40,808 nucleotides of DNA from Gammaproteobacteria bacterium (lineage in GTDB: Bacteria; Pseudomonadota; Gammaproteobacteria; Pseudomonadales; Oleiphilaceae), in NCBI GenBank assembly GCA_030427465.1, contig JAUIAZ010000004.1, positions 1-40,808 on the forward strand, written 5' to 3'. The notes beneath the pieces were generated by a model. It was not told the DNA's origin and did no database searches. It saw only the letters and a list, made by a program, of their open reading frames with translations. Below are positions 25,549 through 32,903 of the stretch, in pieces (position 1 is the stretch's first letter; each line of letters opens with the position of its first letter). A program made the position numbers and the translations under genes.

Positions 25549-26865
25549 ATGGCGACTCAAACAGAAAAGTCTCCCCGACTGAATTTCACGAACGCACAAC
25601 TGGCGAAACTTCCAATTCCTGAAACGGGCAGGGTGGTCTATCGGGATCATGGTGGGCAGCAATCAATCACGGGTCTGCAATGTTGGGTGTCATCATCCGG
25701 CCACAAGTCATTCGTGCTTCGGAAGAAACTGCCCGGACAAAAGTCACCCGTGAGTGTCACCATAGGAACTTTTCCTGAACTGGCGGTTGATGCTGCTAGA
25801 AGCCTTGCCCGTGACAAGATCGCCATGCTTCAGGGTGGTGTGAATCCGAACGAAGTGAAACGCAAACAGGCGATACAGGGCACCACGTTCGGGCAGGCGT
25901 TCAAAGACTACATGCAATCCGGTAAGCAGCGATCCCAGAACACGATCGGCAACTATCAAACGATACGGCGCAAGTATCTGTACGATTGGCTCGACACTCC
26001 GGTGAAGTCGATCACCACTGATGCGATAAGCAAACGGCACACGGCAATCAGTAAAGGCAGTTTGCCACCTGGTGACGGGTACAAGGCCAGCGACATGAAG
26101 CCGAGTGTGGCGGCAGCCAACAAAACAGTTCGTATAATCCGGGCGGTGATTAACTTCGCTATGGACCAGTACCCTGAACTTGAAATGACTGATAACCCGG
26201 TGCGAAAGATGCCGGTCAAGGTCAACACGGAAAAGTCACGCCGAACCCGTTTATGGGAAGCCGACCTGCCAGCCTGGTTTGAAGCAGTGGAAGCCTTGCG
26301 CCAGTCAAACAACCTTTTCGATGTTACAGCGGCTGACTATTTGACCTTCGTCTTGATGACTGGACTACGGCGGCGGGAGGCTTCCGGGTTGACATGGGAT
26401 CGGGTGAATATGCGAAACCGCCACCTGACGTTACTCGATACGAAATCCGGTGAACCCCTGCTACTGCCTATCCCGGATTACCTGATGGACATTCTGAAGC
26501 GGCGGCAGAAGCTGGGCGGTGAGTATGTTTTCCCCGGTGGCGGGAAGAACAACACCCTGGATGATCCACGGCGGCAAATTGCGTGGATCAGAAGCCAATC
26601 TGGTGTGTCGTTTACGATCCACGACCTTCGCCGCACCTTCGGCAGCATTGCCGCAAGTCAAGACATTAACTTTGCGGTCCTGAAAACATTACTGAACCAC
26701 AGCAAAGGCCGGGACGTTACCGAGAATCACTATGTCAGCCTTGACGTTGAACGATTGCGGCGACCGATGCAGGCAATTTCCGCCTATATTCTTCGGGCGG
26801 CTGGGATCAGCCAGAACAATGTCACAGCCCTTCCGGTGGCTGATCGGGCAGGGGGTGAGTCATGA
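25549..26865 (+). CDS. int: Tyrosine integrase of the element
   Basis: A 438-aa tyrosine recombinase that would catalyse integration and excision at tRNA-Met. The N-terminal part (about residues 10-105) is an arm-binding-type domain (SGHKSFVLRKKLPGQ, VTIGTFPELAVDAARSLARDK). The core-binding segment spans about 110-225. Catalytic residues are Arg274 (TGLRRREASGL), Lys299 (TKSGEP), His358 and Arg361 (HDLRRTF), His384 (LLNHSKG) and nucleophile Tyr395 (ENHYVS). All are present, so it should be active. It lies next to attL, at the end away from the intact tRNA, and is transcribed inward. Its stop overlaps the next gene by four bases. Confidence 0.93.
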   Translation: MATQTEKSPRLNFTNAQLAKLPIPETGRVVYRDHGGQQSITGLQCWVSSSGHKSFVLRKKLPGQKSPVSVTIGTFPELAVDAARSLARDKIAMLQGGVNPNEVKRKQAIQGTTFGQAFKDYMQSGKQRSQNTIGNYQTIRRKYLYDWLDTPVKSITTDAISKRHTAISKGSLPPGDGYKASDMKPSVAAANKTVRIIRAVINFAMDQYPELEMTDNPVRKMPVKVNTEKSRRTRLWEADLPAWFEAVEALRQSNNLFDVTAADYLTFVLMTGLRRREASGLTWDRVNMRNRHLTLLDTKSGEPLLLPIPDYLMDILKRRQKLGGEYVFPGGGKNNTLDDPRRQIAWIRSQSGVSFTIHDLRRTFGSIAASQDINFAVLKTLLNHSKGRDVTENHYVSLDVERLRRPMQAISAYILRAAGISQNNVTALPVADRAGGES

Positions 26866-27566
26866 AGCTGGTATGGTCAGCCATTGCACTTGCCACCACC
26901 CAGCATGGCTTTGATAAACCCCGTCTGGAAGTGGTGAAATTAATCTGGGATCGGCACGACCGATGCCCTGCTGTTCGGTCGCTCGACCAGCAAGACATTA
27001 CTGAAGCGGTGCACTGGGTGAGGCTGGATAACAAGCGGTCCTGGGATGACTTCAGCCTCGATGAACAACTGATGTTTTACTTCGCCAGTAACTACCTGAA
27101 AGCGATCAAGGTCGCTGCCATGGCCGGTGAACTGAACCTGACACACCTTGCCGACCCAACACCCCGGTCTGACAGTGACGGTGATCTGGGCATGGGGTGG
27201 CAGTTCTCACCCGATGACATCATAGGCACCGATGACCTGATAGCGTTCGGCAGGCGGTACAGTATCGATTCTGACAAGTTGACCAAGGTCATCAAAGATT
27301 TACAGAAACCCGAGCCGGTGGCAGACACCAGAATGGCTTTGTTCAACCAGTGGTGTGACCGGCTGGAAGCCAAGCTGGGTGGTACACCCTGGAAAATGGA
27401 TGATCGCTTGCCACTCTCGAAAAGCATAATAAAAGCTGCTTTGCCGCAATCACTTCACCCGAATTTTGATCGGTTTTGGCGCACCCAGAAACGTATTAAG
27501 CTGGCCTCCGGTACTGGCAGAACAGCACCCCCCAGTGAACTGCTGGCGATAATCAACAGTCTTTAA
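26862..27566 (+). CDS. Unknown protein coupled to the integrase
   Basis: A 234-aa protein of unrecognised family. Its ATG overlaps the integrase stop (ATGA), so it is translated with int. It is soluble, with no signal peptide or membrane helix. Visible features are a Trp-rich, helix-like N-terminal half (WDRHDRCPAVRSLDQQDITEAVHWV), an acidic middle (TPRSDSDGDLGMG, DDIIGTDDLIAFG) and a basic C-terminus (FWRTQKRIKLASGTGRT). The coupling suggests a role in recombination or its control, but this is inference from position only. Confidence 0.7.
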   Translation: MKLVWSAIALATTQHGFDKPRLEVVKLIWDRHDRCPAVRSLDQQDITEAVHWVRLDNKRSWDDFSLDEQLMFYFASNYLKAIKVAAMAGELNLTHLADPTPRSDSDGDLGMGWQFSPDDIIGTDDLIAFGRRYSIDSDKLTKVIKDLQKPEPVADTRMALFNQWCDRLEAKLGGTPWKMDDRLPLSKSIIKAALPQSLHPNFDRFWRTQKRIKLASGTGRTAPPSELLAIINSL

Positions 27567-27611
27567 CCCTGTACAGACTGACACCCGTCAACCCCCGCCA
27601 CTGCTGCTTTT

Positions 27612-27640
27612 AATCCGGTACATAAACCCTGTACCGGATT
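27612..27640. repeat. Perfect 11-bp inverted repeat upstream of the excisionase-like gene
   Basis: AATCCGGTACA (27612-27622) and TGTACCGGATT (27630-27640) flank a 7-base loop. A run of five T follows six bases later. AACCCTGTAC occurs both inside it and at 27567-27576. It could be the terminator of the int operon or an operator for the gene starting at 27708; the sequence cannot decide. Confidence 0.5.
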
Positions 27641-27707
27641 GTCCCGTTTTTCCTTCGATTGATTCCTGTTGAACTGGCCTCGACTTCATTCCTGACGAGG
27701 CTATTCG

Positions 27708-27935
27708 ATGAACAAAGATTCCTATTTCAATGACCTGGGGCAGCTGATACCTGCTGCGGAGATGGCGGACCTACTTGGTGTTAAACCCCAGACGCTCGCG
27801 AAGTGGCGTTGTACCCGCACTGATGGACCGGTTTTCGTAAAAGTTGGCCGAGCCGTTCTTTACCCAGAAAGACCCAACGCTGACCTGCTGGCTGCTGGAC
27901 TGAAGCGGGGTAATCACGGGGGGACCCCGGAATGA
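27708..27935 (+). CDS. MerR/AlpA-like helix-turn-helix protein, likely excisionase
   Basis: A 75-aa DNA-binding protein. IPAAEMADLLGVKPQTLAKWRCTRTDGP is the winged helix-turn-helix of the HTH_17 / AlpA-excisionase group, followed by the wing FVKVGRAVLYP. Proteins of this kind in integrated elements act as recombination directionality factors or activators of integrase genes. It starts the second operon of the element and overlaps the next gene by four bases. Confidence 0.8.
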   Translation: MNKDSYFNDLGQLIPAAEMADLLGVKPQTLAKWRCTRTDGPVFVKVGRAVLYPERPNADLLAAGLKRGNHGGTPE

Positions 27936-28132
27936 ATGGCTTAGCCGAGCGCGTTGTCCTCGAAACGATCCGACTTAACGAACTGCATGAAAAATGGAAG
28001 GTTGAAATTGCACTCAATACGCTGACTGAAGACCAACGCTCTGAACTGGCGGTGCGTCAGGCTATCGTGCAGGCATTGAACGAGCCTGGTGGTCTGTGGT
28101 TGATGACACCTGACAACGGGGGTGAGTCATGA
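27932..28132 (+). CDS. Small unknown element protein
   Basis: A 66-aa helical, charged protein (VVLETIRLNELHEKWKVEIA, TEDQRSELAVRQAIVQALN) of unknown family. Both ends overlap neighbours by four bases (ATGA), which supports it as a real, coupled gene. No motif is recognised. Confidence 0.6.
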   Translation: MNGLAERVVLETIRLNELHEKWKVEIALNTLTEDQRSELAVRQAIVQALNEPGGLWLMTPDNGGES

Positions 28133-28464
28133 AACAAACGCACAGCCCTGAGAAGGCTTTCAAACTGGTTCGAGACTACGGTGACAACCCCGTGTTGGCC
28201 ACATTTGCCGATGATCAACCTTACATCTATCTCGACACACTCCAGGAGCCGTCACGAAGATCATTCGCGGCAAACGGATCGAAGGGTGTCAGGTGCCACA
28301 GAGGCTACACGATTGTTTCACTGTACACCCTAATGAAGACACCCGGCCTGACTCAACAGGATGCCAAGCACCTTCAGGAGTGGGCTTTCCTCGATAGGCA
28401 CTGCATTGGTGGCCGCAAGAACTGGGGCAATCGCGTCACATTGGCACCAATCACAACTCACTGA
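28129..28464 (+). CDS. Unknown element protein of 111 aa
   Basis: A 111-aa soluble protein of unknown family, coupled by ATGA overlap to the preceding gene. It contains the basic segments EPSRRSFAANGSKGVRCHRG and CIGGRKNWGNRV, which could contact nucleic acid, but no known fold is recognised. A hairpin with a T run on the opposite strand follows at 28479-28501. Confidence 0.6.
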   Translation: MKQTHSPEKAFKLVRDYGDNPVLATFADDQPYIYLDTLQEPSRRSFAANGSKGVRCHRGYTIVSLYTLMKTPGLTQQDAKHLQEWAFLDRHCIGGRKNWGNRVTLAPITTH

Positions 28465-28478
28465 TCCAGACATAAAAA

Positions 28479-28501
28479 AAGCCGGGAAGTGGACCCGGCT
28501 T
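28479..28501 (-). terminator. Strong hairpin with A/T tail before the replication gene
   Basis: AAGCCGGG (28479-28486) and CCCGGCTT (28494-28501) form a perfect 8-bp stem with a 7-base loop. Seven A precede it, so it is a canonical terminator for minus-strand transcripts. On the plus strand only a short T stretch follows, so it may also attenuate transcription into the replication gene. Confidence 0.65.
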
Positions 28502-28538
28502 CTCGCGGTAGAACTGGTTTTTAGGAGAACGCACCGCT

Positions 28539-30563
28539 ATGAATACTAATTTATCAGAAAACAATGAGCTATGTACAACAGACACCATTCCCGGCGTGTC
28601 ATTCCCTTGTGAAAAACGCGTGTCAGTGCAAAAGCTCAAAACACATAACGACTCGCCAGGTGTAACTGGTGAAGTCTCACTAGGTAAGCTGCTGGCACAT
28701 TATCAATCGCCCAGAGTGACCGATCAGAAAATTGGTGGCGGCATAATATTTTGCAGACTCAAGGAAGGTGCTGAACAACGAAGGAATGAAGACATCCAGT
28801 CTTCGACAATGATTTTCCTGGATATTGACGGTAAGCAGGATGATGGATGCCCTGGGTTCGGCATGATCCGCCAGCGAATCAAAGATCAAGGTTACGCTGG
28901 AATACTCAAGACCACTCACAGCCACGGCCTAGATGGTCGTAATTGCTACCATATCCTCATCGCTCCAGACCGGGAAGTTTTGCCTCACGAATACCCGGTG
29001 ACCATTAAATTCATCGCTGAAAGCCTGGGGCTTTCGGATTGGCTGGACCCTACCAAAATGAACCCGGCCTCAGTATGCAGAAAGCCTATCGTACATCCAG
29101 ACAGAAAGGACCTGTTCGACTGTGAAAGCATTGCTGGCGATCTACTCCCGGTTGATGAAGTGCTTTCAAAATACCTAGTAGAACAACCCTTATCGAAAGC
29201 GGTACGTCATCGCAAAGCCCGTGAGTTCGATCTGAACACCCGTACAGGCCGGGTCAATCAATATGCACGGGGTCATTGGAAAGAAATTCTCACGACTATA
29301 GGGGTGGAACCATCTTTACTCGATGGCAAAGCTGGCCCTTGTCCCGGATGTGGTGGCGATGACCGGCATACATTTGATGATCAGTTCGGGGAAGGCACTT
29401 ATTACTGTCGTGGTGGTGCTGAGGGGAATCAGACCAGTGGTGATGGCATTGATGCGGCTCAACACTATCTGAGTGTTACCGCTGCTGAGGCACTCGAAAA
29501 AATCGAGTCTGCAATGATGATGCTTGACCTGCTGCCATCGAAAGAAAAACCAACGTGGGACCTGAGTAAATTCGCACTAAACGGGGGACTTGAGCAGATG
29601 AAAACTGAAATGGCGGATGCGGTCTATGTACTTGCAAAGCTGGCGGTACAAGGTCAGATCACCTTTTTCTTCGGTGGTCCGAATACCGGCAAGACACTGA
29701 TCACTATTCGCCTGCTTATGGATTCAGTGAGTGCCGGGATTATCCAGGGTTCCAACGTCATATACATCAACGCCGATGACACATATCGGGGTCTGGTTGA
29801 GAAGCTGGAACTTCTGGAACCCTACGGCATAAAACTTCTGGCACCAGGACACAAGGGTCTGAAGACTGACATGATTCTGGACGCCTTGCAGTCACTGGTT
29901 GAGCGGGGTGAAGTCGCTGGTTTGATCATTGTGGTCGATACCATGAAGAAACTCGGTGACCTGATGGATAAAGGTCAGATGCGGCAGGTCATGGAAGTGC
30001 TGCGCCAGTTTGTCAGTCATGGCGGCACCCTGATTGCACTTGCTCACGTGAATAAGCACCGTGATTCAGAGGGTAAACCAGTTTTCGCTGGCGTGAGTGA
30101 CACGCTGGATGACTGTGATGGTGCTTACACCCTGGACCTGGTGGACGATAACAACGGCAGACGCACGGTGTATCTGAAGAACATCAAGTCGCGCGCCGAT
30201 GTTGACCATGAAGCCTGGTATCAGTACGTGAGGGTTGCAGGGCATTCCTATGGTGATCTGGTCGATTCGGTTACCGCTATCGACTCAAGTGATGCTTCTC
30301 AGGCTGTGAGCCGTGCACAGCAAGCCAGCGAGATTCAGAACGACAAACAATTCATTCAGGTGATTGCTGAAACCATTGGTAATGAAAGCCTGAGCAAAAC
30401 CAAGTTGATCAAGGTTGTCGCTGATAAAGGGCTTCCCAGACGAACTATCGCAGAGGTCCTAGAGAAGTATGACGGTGATCTTTGGTTGTCCCAGATTGGT
30501 GAGCATAACCGGAAAACATATCAGTTGATTGAAGGTGGTGATGGAAGCCAGCACCTTTTCTGA
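28539..30563 (+). CDS. Primase-like / RecA-fold ATPase replication protein
   Basis: A 674-aa multidomain protein that probably initiates replication of the element. The N-terminal region carries MIFLDIDGKQ (Asp95, Asp97) and later THSHGLDGRNCYHILI, matching the DxD and SxH pattern of archaeo-eukaryotic-type primases. A zinc-finger-like segment resembling P4 alpha and other phage primases follows: CPGCGGDD (Cys268, Cys271) and TFDDQFGEGTYYC (Cys290); the expected fourth Cys is replaced (CRGG). The C-terminal half is a RecA/RepA-type ATPase with Walker A GGPNTGKT (379-386) and Walker B LIIVVDTMKK (Asp467). The start has AGGAG upstream. An iteron region begins just after the stop. Domain roles are inferred from motifs. 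Confidence 0.8.
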   Translation: MNTNLSENNELCTTDTIPGVSFPCEKRVSVQKLKTHNDSPGVTGEVSLGKLLAHYQSPRVTDQKIGGGIIFCRLKEGAEQRRNEDIQSSTMIFLDIDGKQDDGCPGFGMIRQRIKDQGYAGILKTTHSHGLDGRNCYHILIAPDREVLPHEYPVTIKFIAESLGLSDWLDPTKMNPASVCRKPIVHPDRKDLFDCESIAGDLLPVDEVLSKYLVEQPLSKAVRHRKAREFDLNTRTGRVNQYARGHWKEILTTIGVEPSLLDGKAGPCPGCGGDDRHTFDDQFGEGTYYCRGGAEGNQTSGDGIDAAQHYLSVTAAEALEKIESAMMMLDLLPSKEKPTWDLSKFALNGGLEQMKTEMADAVYVLAKLAVQGQITFFFGGPNTGKTLITIRLLMDSVSAGIIQGSNVIYINADDTYRGLVEKLELLEPYGIKLLAPGHKGLKTDMILDALQSLVERGEVAGLIIVVDTMKKLGDLMDKGQMRQVMEVLRQFVSHGGTLIALAHVNKHRDSEGKPVFAGVSDTLDDCDGAYTLDLVDDNNGRRTVYLKNIKSRADVDHEAWYQYVRVAGHSYGDLVDSVTAIDSSDASQAVSRAQQASEIQNDKQFIQVIAETIGNESLSKTKLIKVVADKGLPRRTIAEVLEKYDGDLWLSQIGEHNRKTYQLIEGGDGSQHLF

Positions 30564-30577
30564 AAGGTCGGAAATCA

Positions 30578-30836
30578 GTTTTACCAATGAAGGGGGGGTG
30601 GGGTGTGAAAGTGGCAAAACTGGCAAAACTGGGGTGTTCTGGTCGAACTGGCAAAACTGATTGTCGATGCGTGGAAGCACATGCCTGCGAAAAGAAAAAA
30701 ACAGTGTTATTCACGATAGTGACCGGCCCGAAAGCCTTGCCACCAGTGAGTTTAGCCAGTTTTGCCAGATATGCCAGTTTTACCAGATATGCCAGATATA
30801 CCGTTTTTACACCCCACCCCCCGACATTGGTAAAAC
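30578..30836. repeat. Origin-like region: 9-bp iterons inside a large inverted repeat
   Basis: The outer arms 30578-30606 and 30809-30836 are inverse complements over about 26 of 28 bases (GTTTTACCAATG, then GGGGGGTGGGGTGT). Inside, TGGCAAAAC occurs at 30612, 30621 and 30649. Six contiguous 9-bp units fill 30755-30808 (GCCAGTTTT, GCCAGATAT, GCCAGTTTT, ACCAGATAT, GCCAGATAT, ACCGTTTTT), inverted relative to the left set. The centre is A-rich and has a DnaA-box-like TTATTCACG at 30707-30715. This resembles an iteron replication origin served by the upstream primase/ATPase. Confidence 0.65.
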
Positions 30837-30959
30837 ACCCTCTTTTTCTTCGCAGGCTGGTGGCGTTATGTGAATTGTACTTGAGCAGGTTTGATAGATG
30901 GTCCGGGCGCGCGGGGGCATCTGCAAAGCTTGTTTTTTAATCGAACCGGAGTACCAACC

Positions 30960-32063
30960 ATGAAAGAATTAACCAAACTGAAAGACCTTGAAACCCAGCT
31001 TCAAAAGGCTGAACAAGAACATGAGTACGTCATCACAGATGCGGCTGACGGTCGATTGACCGATGCAGAAGTTGAAGCCTCGCTGAACAATATCCTGGCT
31101 TTGCGTGAAAAGGTTGCCACTTACAGGCAGATTGAGGAAAGGCGTTCTGAGTTGAAAGCACTGGACAAGGCAGCCGCTGATGACGCAAGACGGGCAGCCC
31201 AAGGCCGCGCTGTGATCGCAGAGTTGAACGGCTTGTATGACACCGCACAGACCGCCCTGAGCCTGGTCATGCAATCACCACCCCACAAGCTGGTCAGCGC
31301 CCTGGAAGCCTTCAGGGAAGCCGAACAGCCCTTGCTTGCGAAAGTGTATGGTCAAGGTGTCCACGGTGAACGTGTCGAATCCATTGCTGAGAAGCTACCA
31401 GCATGGCTGGCTGAACTGACCAGCAAGGGCGGCTGTCCTGTCCTGAGACACAAGGCATTGCTATACACCAACGGTCATTACCTGACACATTATCCCCGCA
31501 CTGACTGGCAGGATGTCAGTGCAATTCCTTCCCTTGCGCTGGCGGCATTGACCAAACACGCAGTGCTGGCTGTACGGGAAAAGCACGGGTGCGGTCAGTT
31601 TGGTGATGACAAAACGAAAGACATGCCTTGCTTCCGGTTGCTGCTACCACTCGAAAGGCGGTGTGACAAAGCAGCACAAGCAGAAAAGGAAGCTGAGACA
31701 GAACGCCGGGCTGAGACTCAGCGGCTAAAGAACGATCCTGTTCACCACTTGGAAGGCTTGCGGCTGGCAATCGAAAGGGACACACCGACACCAGCCATCA
31801 TAAACGAAGCAACACGGTCCCTGTATGATCGTATGAACCCGGACCTACGTAAGCGGTATGTTGCGGCCACCTTGGCTCTGATGCGCCTCAGACCGGACCT
31901 GAGTGCTTCCCTGGAAGCCGATATGACCGCCCACGGCTTTGCCCTGGCTGATCGGAACAAAGCCCTTCCTATGGCTGAGTATGGCCGAGTGTTGGGTGGG
32001 CAGTTCCCCGACCTGTTTGCTGAACAGATTGAACATGAGGCAGAGCACCCGGTCACAGCCTGA
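30960..32063 (+). CDS. Unknown coiled-coil element protein
   Basis: A 367-aa protein of unknown family. The ATG at 30960 was chosen because GGAG lies 10 bases upstream; an upstream in-frame start would run through the end of the origin-like region. Residues about 1-100 form an acidic/basic coiled coil (LKDLETQLQKAEQEHEYV, NNILALREKVATYRQIEERR). A second charged helix lies near residues 235-260 (AAQAEKEAETERRAETQRL). There is no signal peptide or membrane helix. It could be a structural, partition or regulatory protein of the element; no function can be assigned. Confidence 0.7.
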   Translation: MKELTKLKDLETQLQKAEQEHEYVITDAADGRLTDAEVEASLNNILALREKVATYRQIEERRSELKALDKAAADDARRAAQGRAVIAELNGLYDTAQTALSLVMQSPPHKLVSALEAFREAEQPLLAKVYGQGVHGERVESIAEKLPAWLAELTSKGGCPVLRHKALLYTNGHYLTHYPRTDWQDVSAIPSLALAALTKHAVLAVREKHGCGQFGDDKTKDMPCFRLLLPLERRCDKAAQAEKEAETERRAETQRLKNDPVHHLEGLRLAIERDTPTPAIINEATRSLYDRMNPDLRKRYVAATLALMRLRPDLSASLEADMTAHGFALADRNKALPMAEYGRVLGGQFPDLFAEQIEHEAEHPVTA

Positions 32064-32393
32064 TTGGTTGACTTCACTATCCCGCTGGCAGGATGCTGGC
32101 GGTTATCACCCTGGTGAGCGGGTCCTTCCCCGGACCGGTTTGTACCACGGGTCGCGTAGATGCCCGAGTTCGCATTTATTTCAAATTTCCTATGCGAGTG
32201 CCGAGACTGTTATACCGATTCGCAATGAACCAGCACCACAAACACCATTCACCGGCATAAGCCATTCTGACGAATCAAAAACTTACGTTCACCCGAAAAC
32301 ATGCGGTTGAATCAACCACTGAAAATTGCGTGGATTTACAACCAGAATCCGGGACACCCTTCAGGCTCACTCAACAACACAAGGTGAACAACC
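32064..32393. other. Non-coding stretch in the element
   Basis: About 330 bases without a supported gene. A small hairpin (GGTCC/GGACC) lies near 32120-32136. The last bases contain the AAGGTGA ribosome-site-like sequence for the next gene. Nothing else is recognised. Confidence 0.45.
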
Positions 32394-32597
32394 ATGAATG
32401 AAACTGAAGCCCGAACCCTCGAAACCCTGCTGACTGACACCACTCAAGGCCGACTGGCCGCATACAGCGTTCTGCTGGACCCTGAAGGCTGGTCACAGTC
32501 TGACAGGGATCATGCCCGTGAACTGGTCAGCGGTGCGCTGGATAGCCTGGAAGCGGTCACAGACAGGATGAAGCAGGCACTCACCAGATTGGCTTGA
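32394..32597 (+). CDS. Small unknown acidic element protein
   Basis: A 67-aa helical protein (ETEARTLETLLTDTTQG, SDRDHARELVSGALDSLEAV) preceded by a plausible AAGGTG ribosome site. Family unknown. It is the last gene before the right end of the element. Confidence 0.55.
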   Translation: MNETEARTLETLLTDTTQGRLAAYSVLLDPEGWSQSDRDHARELVSGALDSLEAVTDRMKQALTRLA

Positions 32598-32678
32598 AAA
32601 ATTATGGTCTGAACTGATTTTTTTGTGCGGTCATTCCGAAATAGTGCGCCAGCGAATCATCAAAAAAGTGAATTCAAA

Positions 32679-32697
32679 GTAGCACATGGGTAGCACA
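32679..32697. repeat. Right-end GTAGCACA double site
   Basis: Two GTAGCACA units 11 bases apart, identical in 17 of 19 positions to 25478-25496 and in the same orientation. It lies 40 bases inside the right direct repeat, as expected for an integrase arm site. Confidence 0.6.
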
Positions 32698-32737
32698 GAA
32701 TTTTGAAGGGTAGGGGAGGTGTTACGTAAGTTGTTGA

Positions 32738-32793
32738 AAAATGGTAGCAAGGGCGAGATTCGAACTCGCGACCCCAGCATTATGAGTGCTGTG
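32738..32793. repeat. attR direct repeat inside tRNA-Met
   Basis: The 56-bp copy identical to 25297-25352. It covers the 3' two thirds of the intact tRNA-Met plus four bases beyond CCA, and marks the right end of the element. Confidence 0.92.
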
Positions 32794-32818
32794 CTCTAAC
32801 CAACTGAGCTACCTTGCC
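32742..32818 (-). tRNA. tRNA-Met (elongator, anticodon CAU)
   Basis: The minus strand gives a complete 77-nt cloverleaf: acceptor GGCAAGG, D-arm GCTCAGTTGGTTAGAGC, anticodon stem CAGCA/TGCTG around CTCATAA (anticodon CAT), T-arm GAGTTCGAATCTC and an encoded ACCA. The pattern fits elongator tRNA-Met rather than the initiator or tRNA-Ile2, though a lysidine-modified isoleucine tRNA cannot be fully excluded. Its 3' part is the integration site of the element, and the gene remains intact. Confidence 0.93.
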
Positions 32819-32836
32819 ACGTCAAAAGAGGCGCAG

Positions 32837-32865
32837 ATTTTGCGGATATTTGGGTGTCTTGTCAA
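32837..32865 (-). promoter_or_regulatory. Promoter of tRNA-Met
   Basis: On the minus strand a perfect TTGACA (complement at 32860-32865), a 17-base spacer and a weak -10 CAAAAT (complement at 32837-32842) precede a GC-rich discriminator (CTGCGCC), as in stable-RNA promoters. It lies outside the element, so the tRNA keeps its own promoter. Confidence 0.6.
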
Positions 32866-32903
32866 GCCCTGATCCGCCCTCTTAAACCTCTTGGGAATAC
32901 CCG

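Larger units (their letters stand above)
25297..32741. mobile_element. Integrated element in tRNA-Met with integrase, replication gene and iteron region
   Basis: A 7.4-kb island bounded by 56-bp perfect direct repeats derived from the 3' part of tRNA-Met. It contains a tyrosine integrase, an excisionase-like protein, a primase/ATPase-like replication protein, an iteron-bearing inverted repeat and five unknown genes, all on the plus strand. Sequence composition looks more AT-rich than the flanks and gene density is high, with several ATGA overlaps. No structural phage, packaging, mobilisation or cargo genes are recognised. It may be a P4-like satellite or a plasmid-like integrative element. 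The boundary evidence is strong; the element class is inferred. Confidence 0.85.

Noticed and set aside
30755-30808. Short tandem repeats as a CRISPR array
   Set aside because: Units are 9 bp and contiguous, with no spacers; no cas genes are present.
30587-30940. Open frames through the iteron region encoding periodic peptides
   Set aside because: The repeated residues (such as RYASFTRYARY) are only the translation of 9-bp repeats, two overlapping frames are open equally well, and no ribosome site precedes them.
25297-32741. Complete prophage
   Set aside because: No terminase, portal, capsid, tail or lysis genes are seen in the 7.4 kb.
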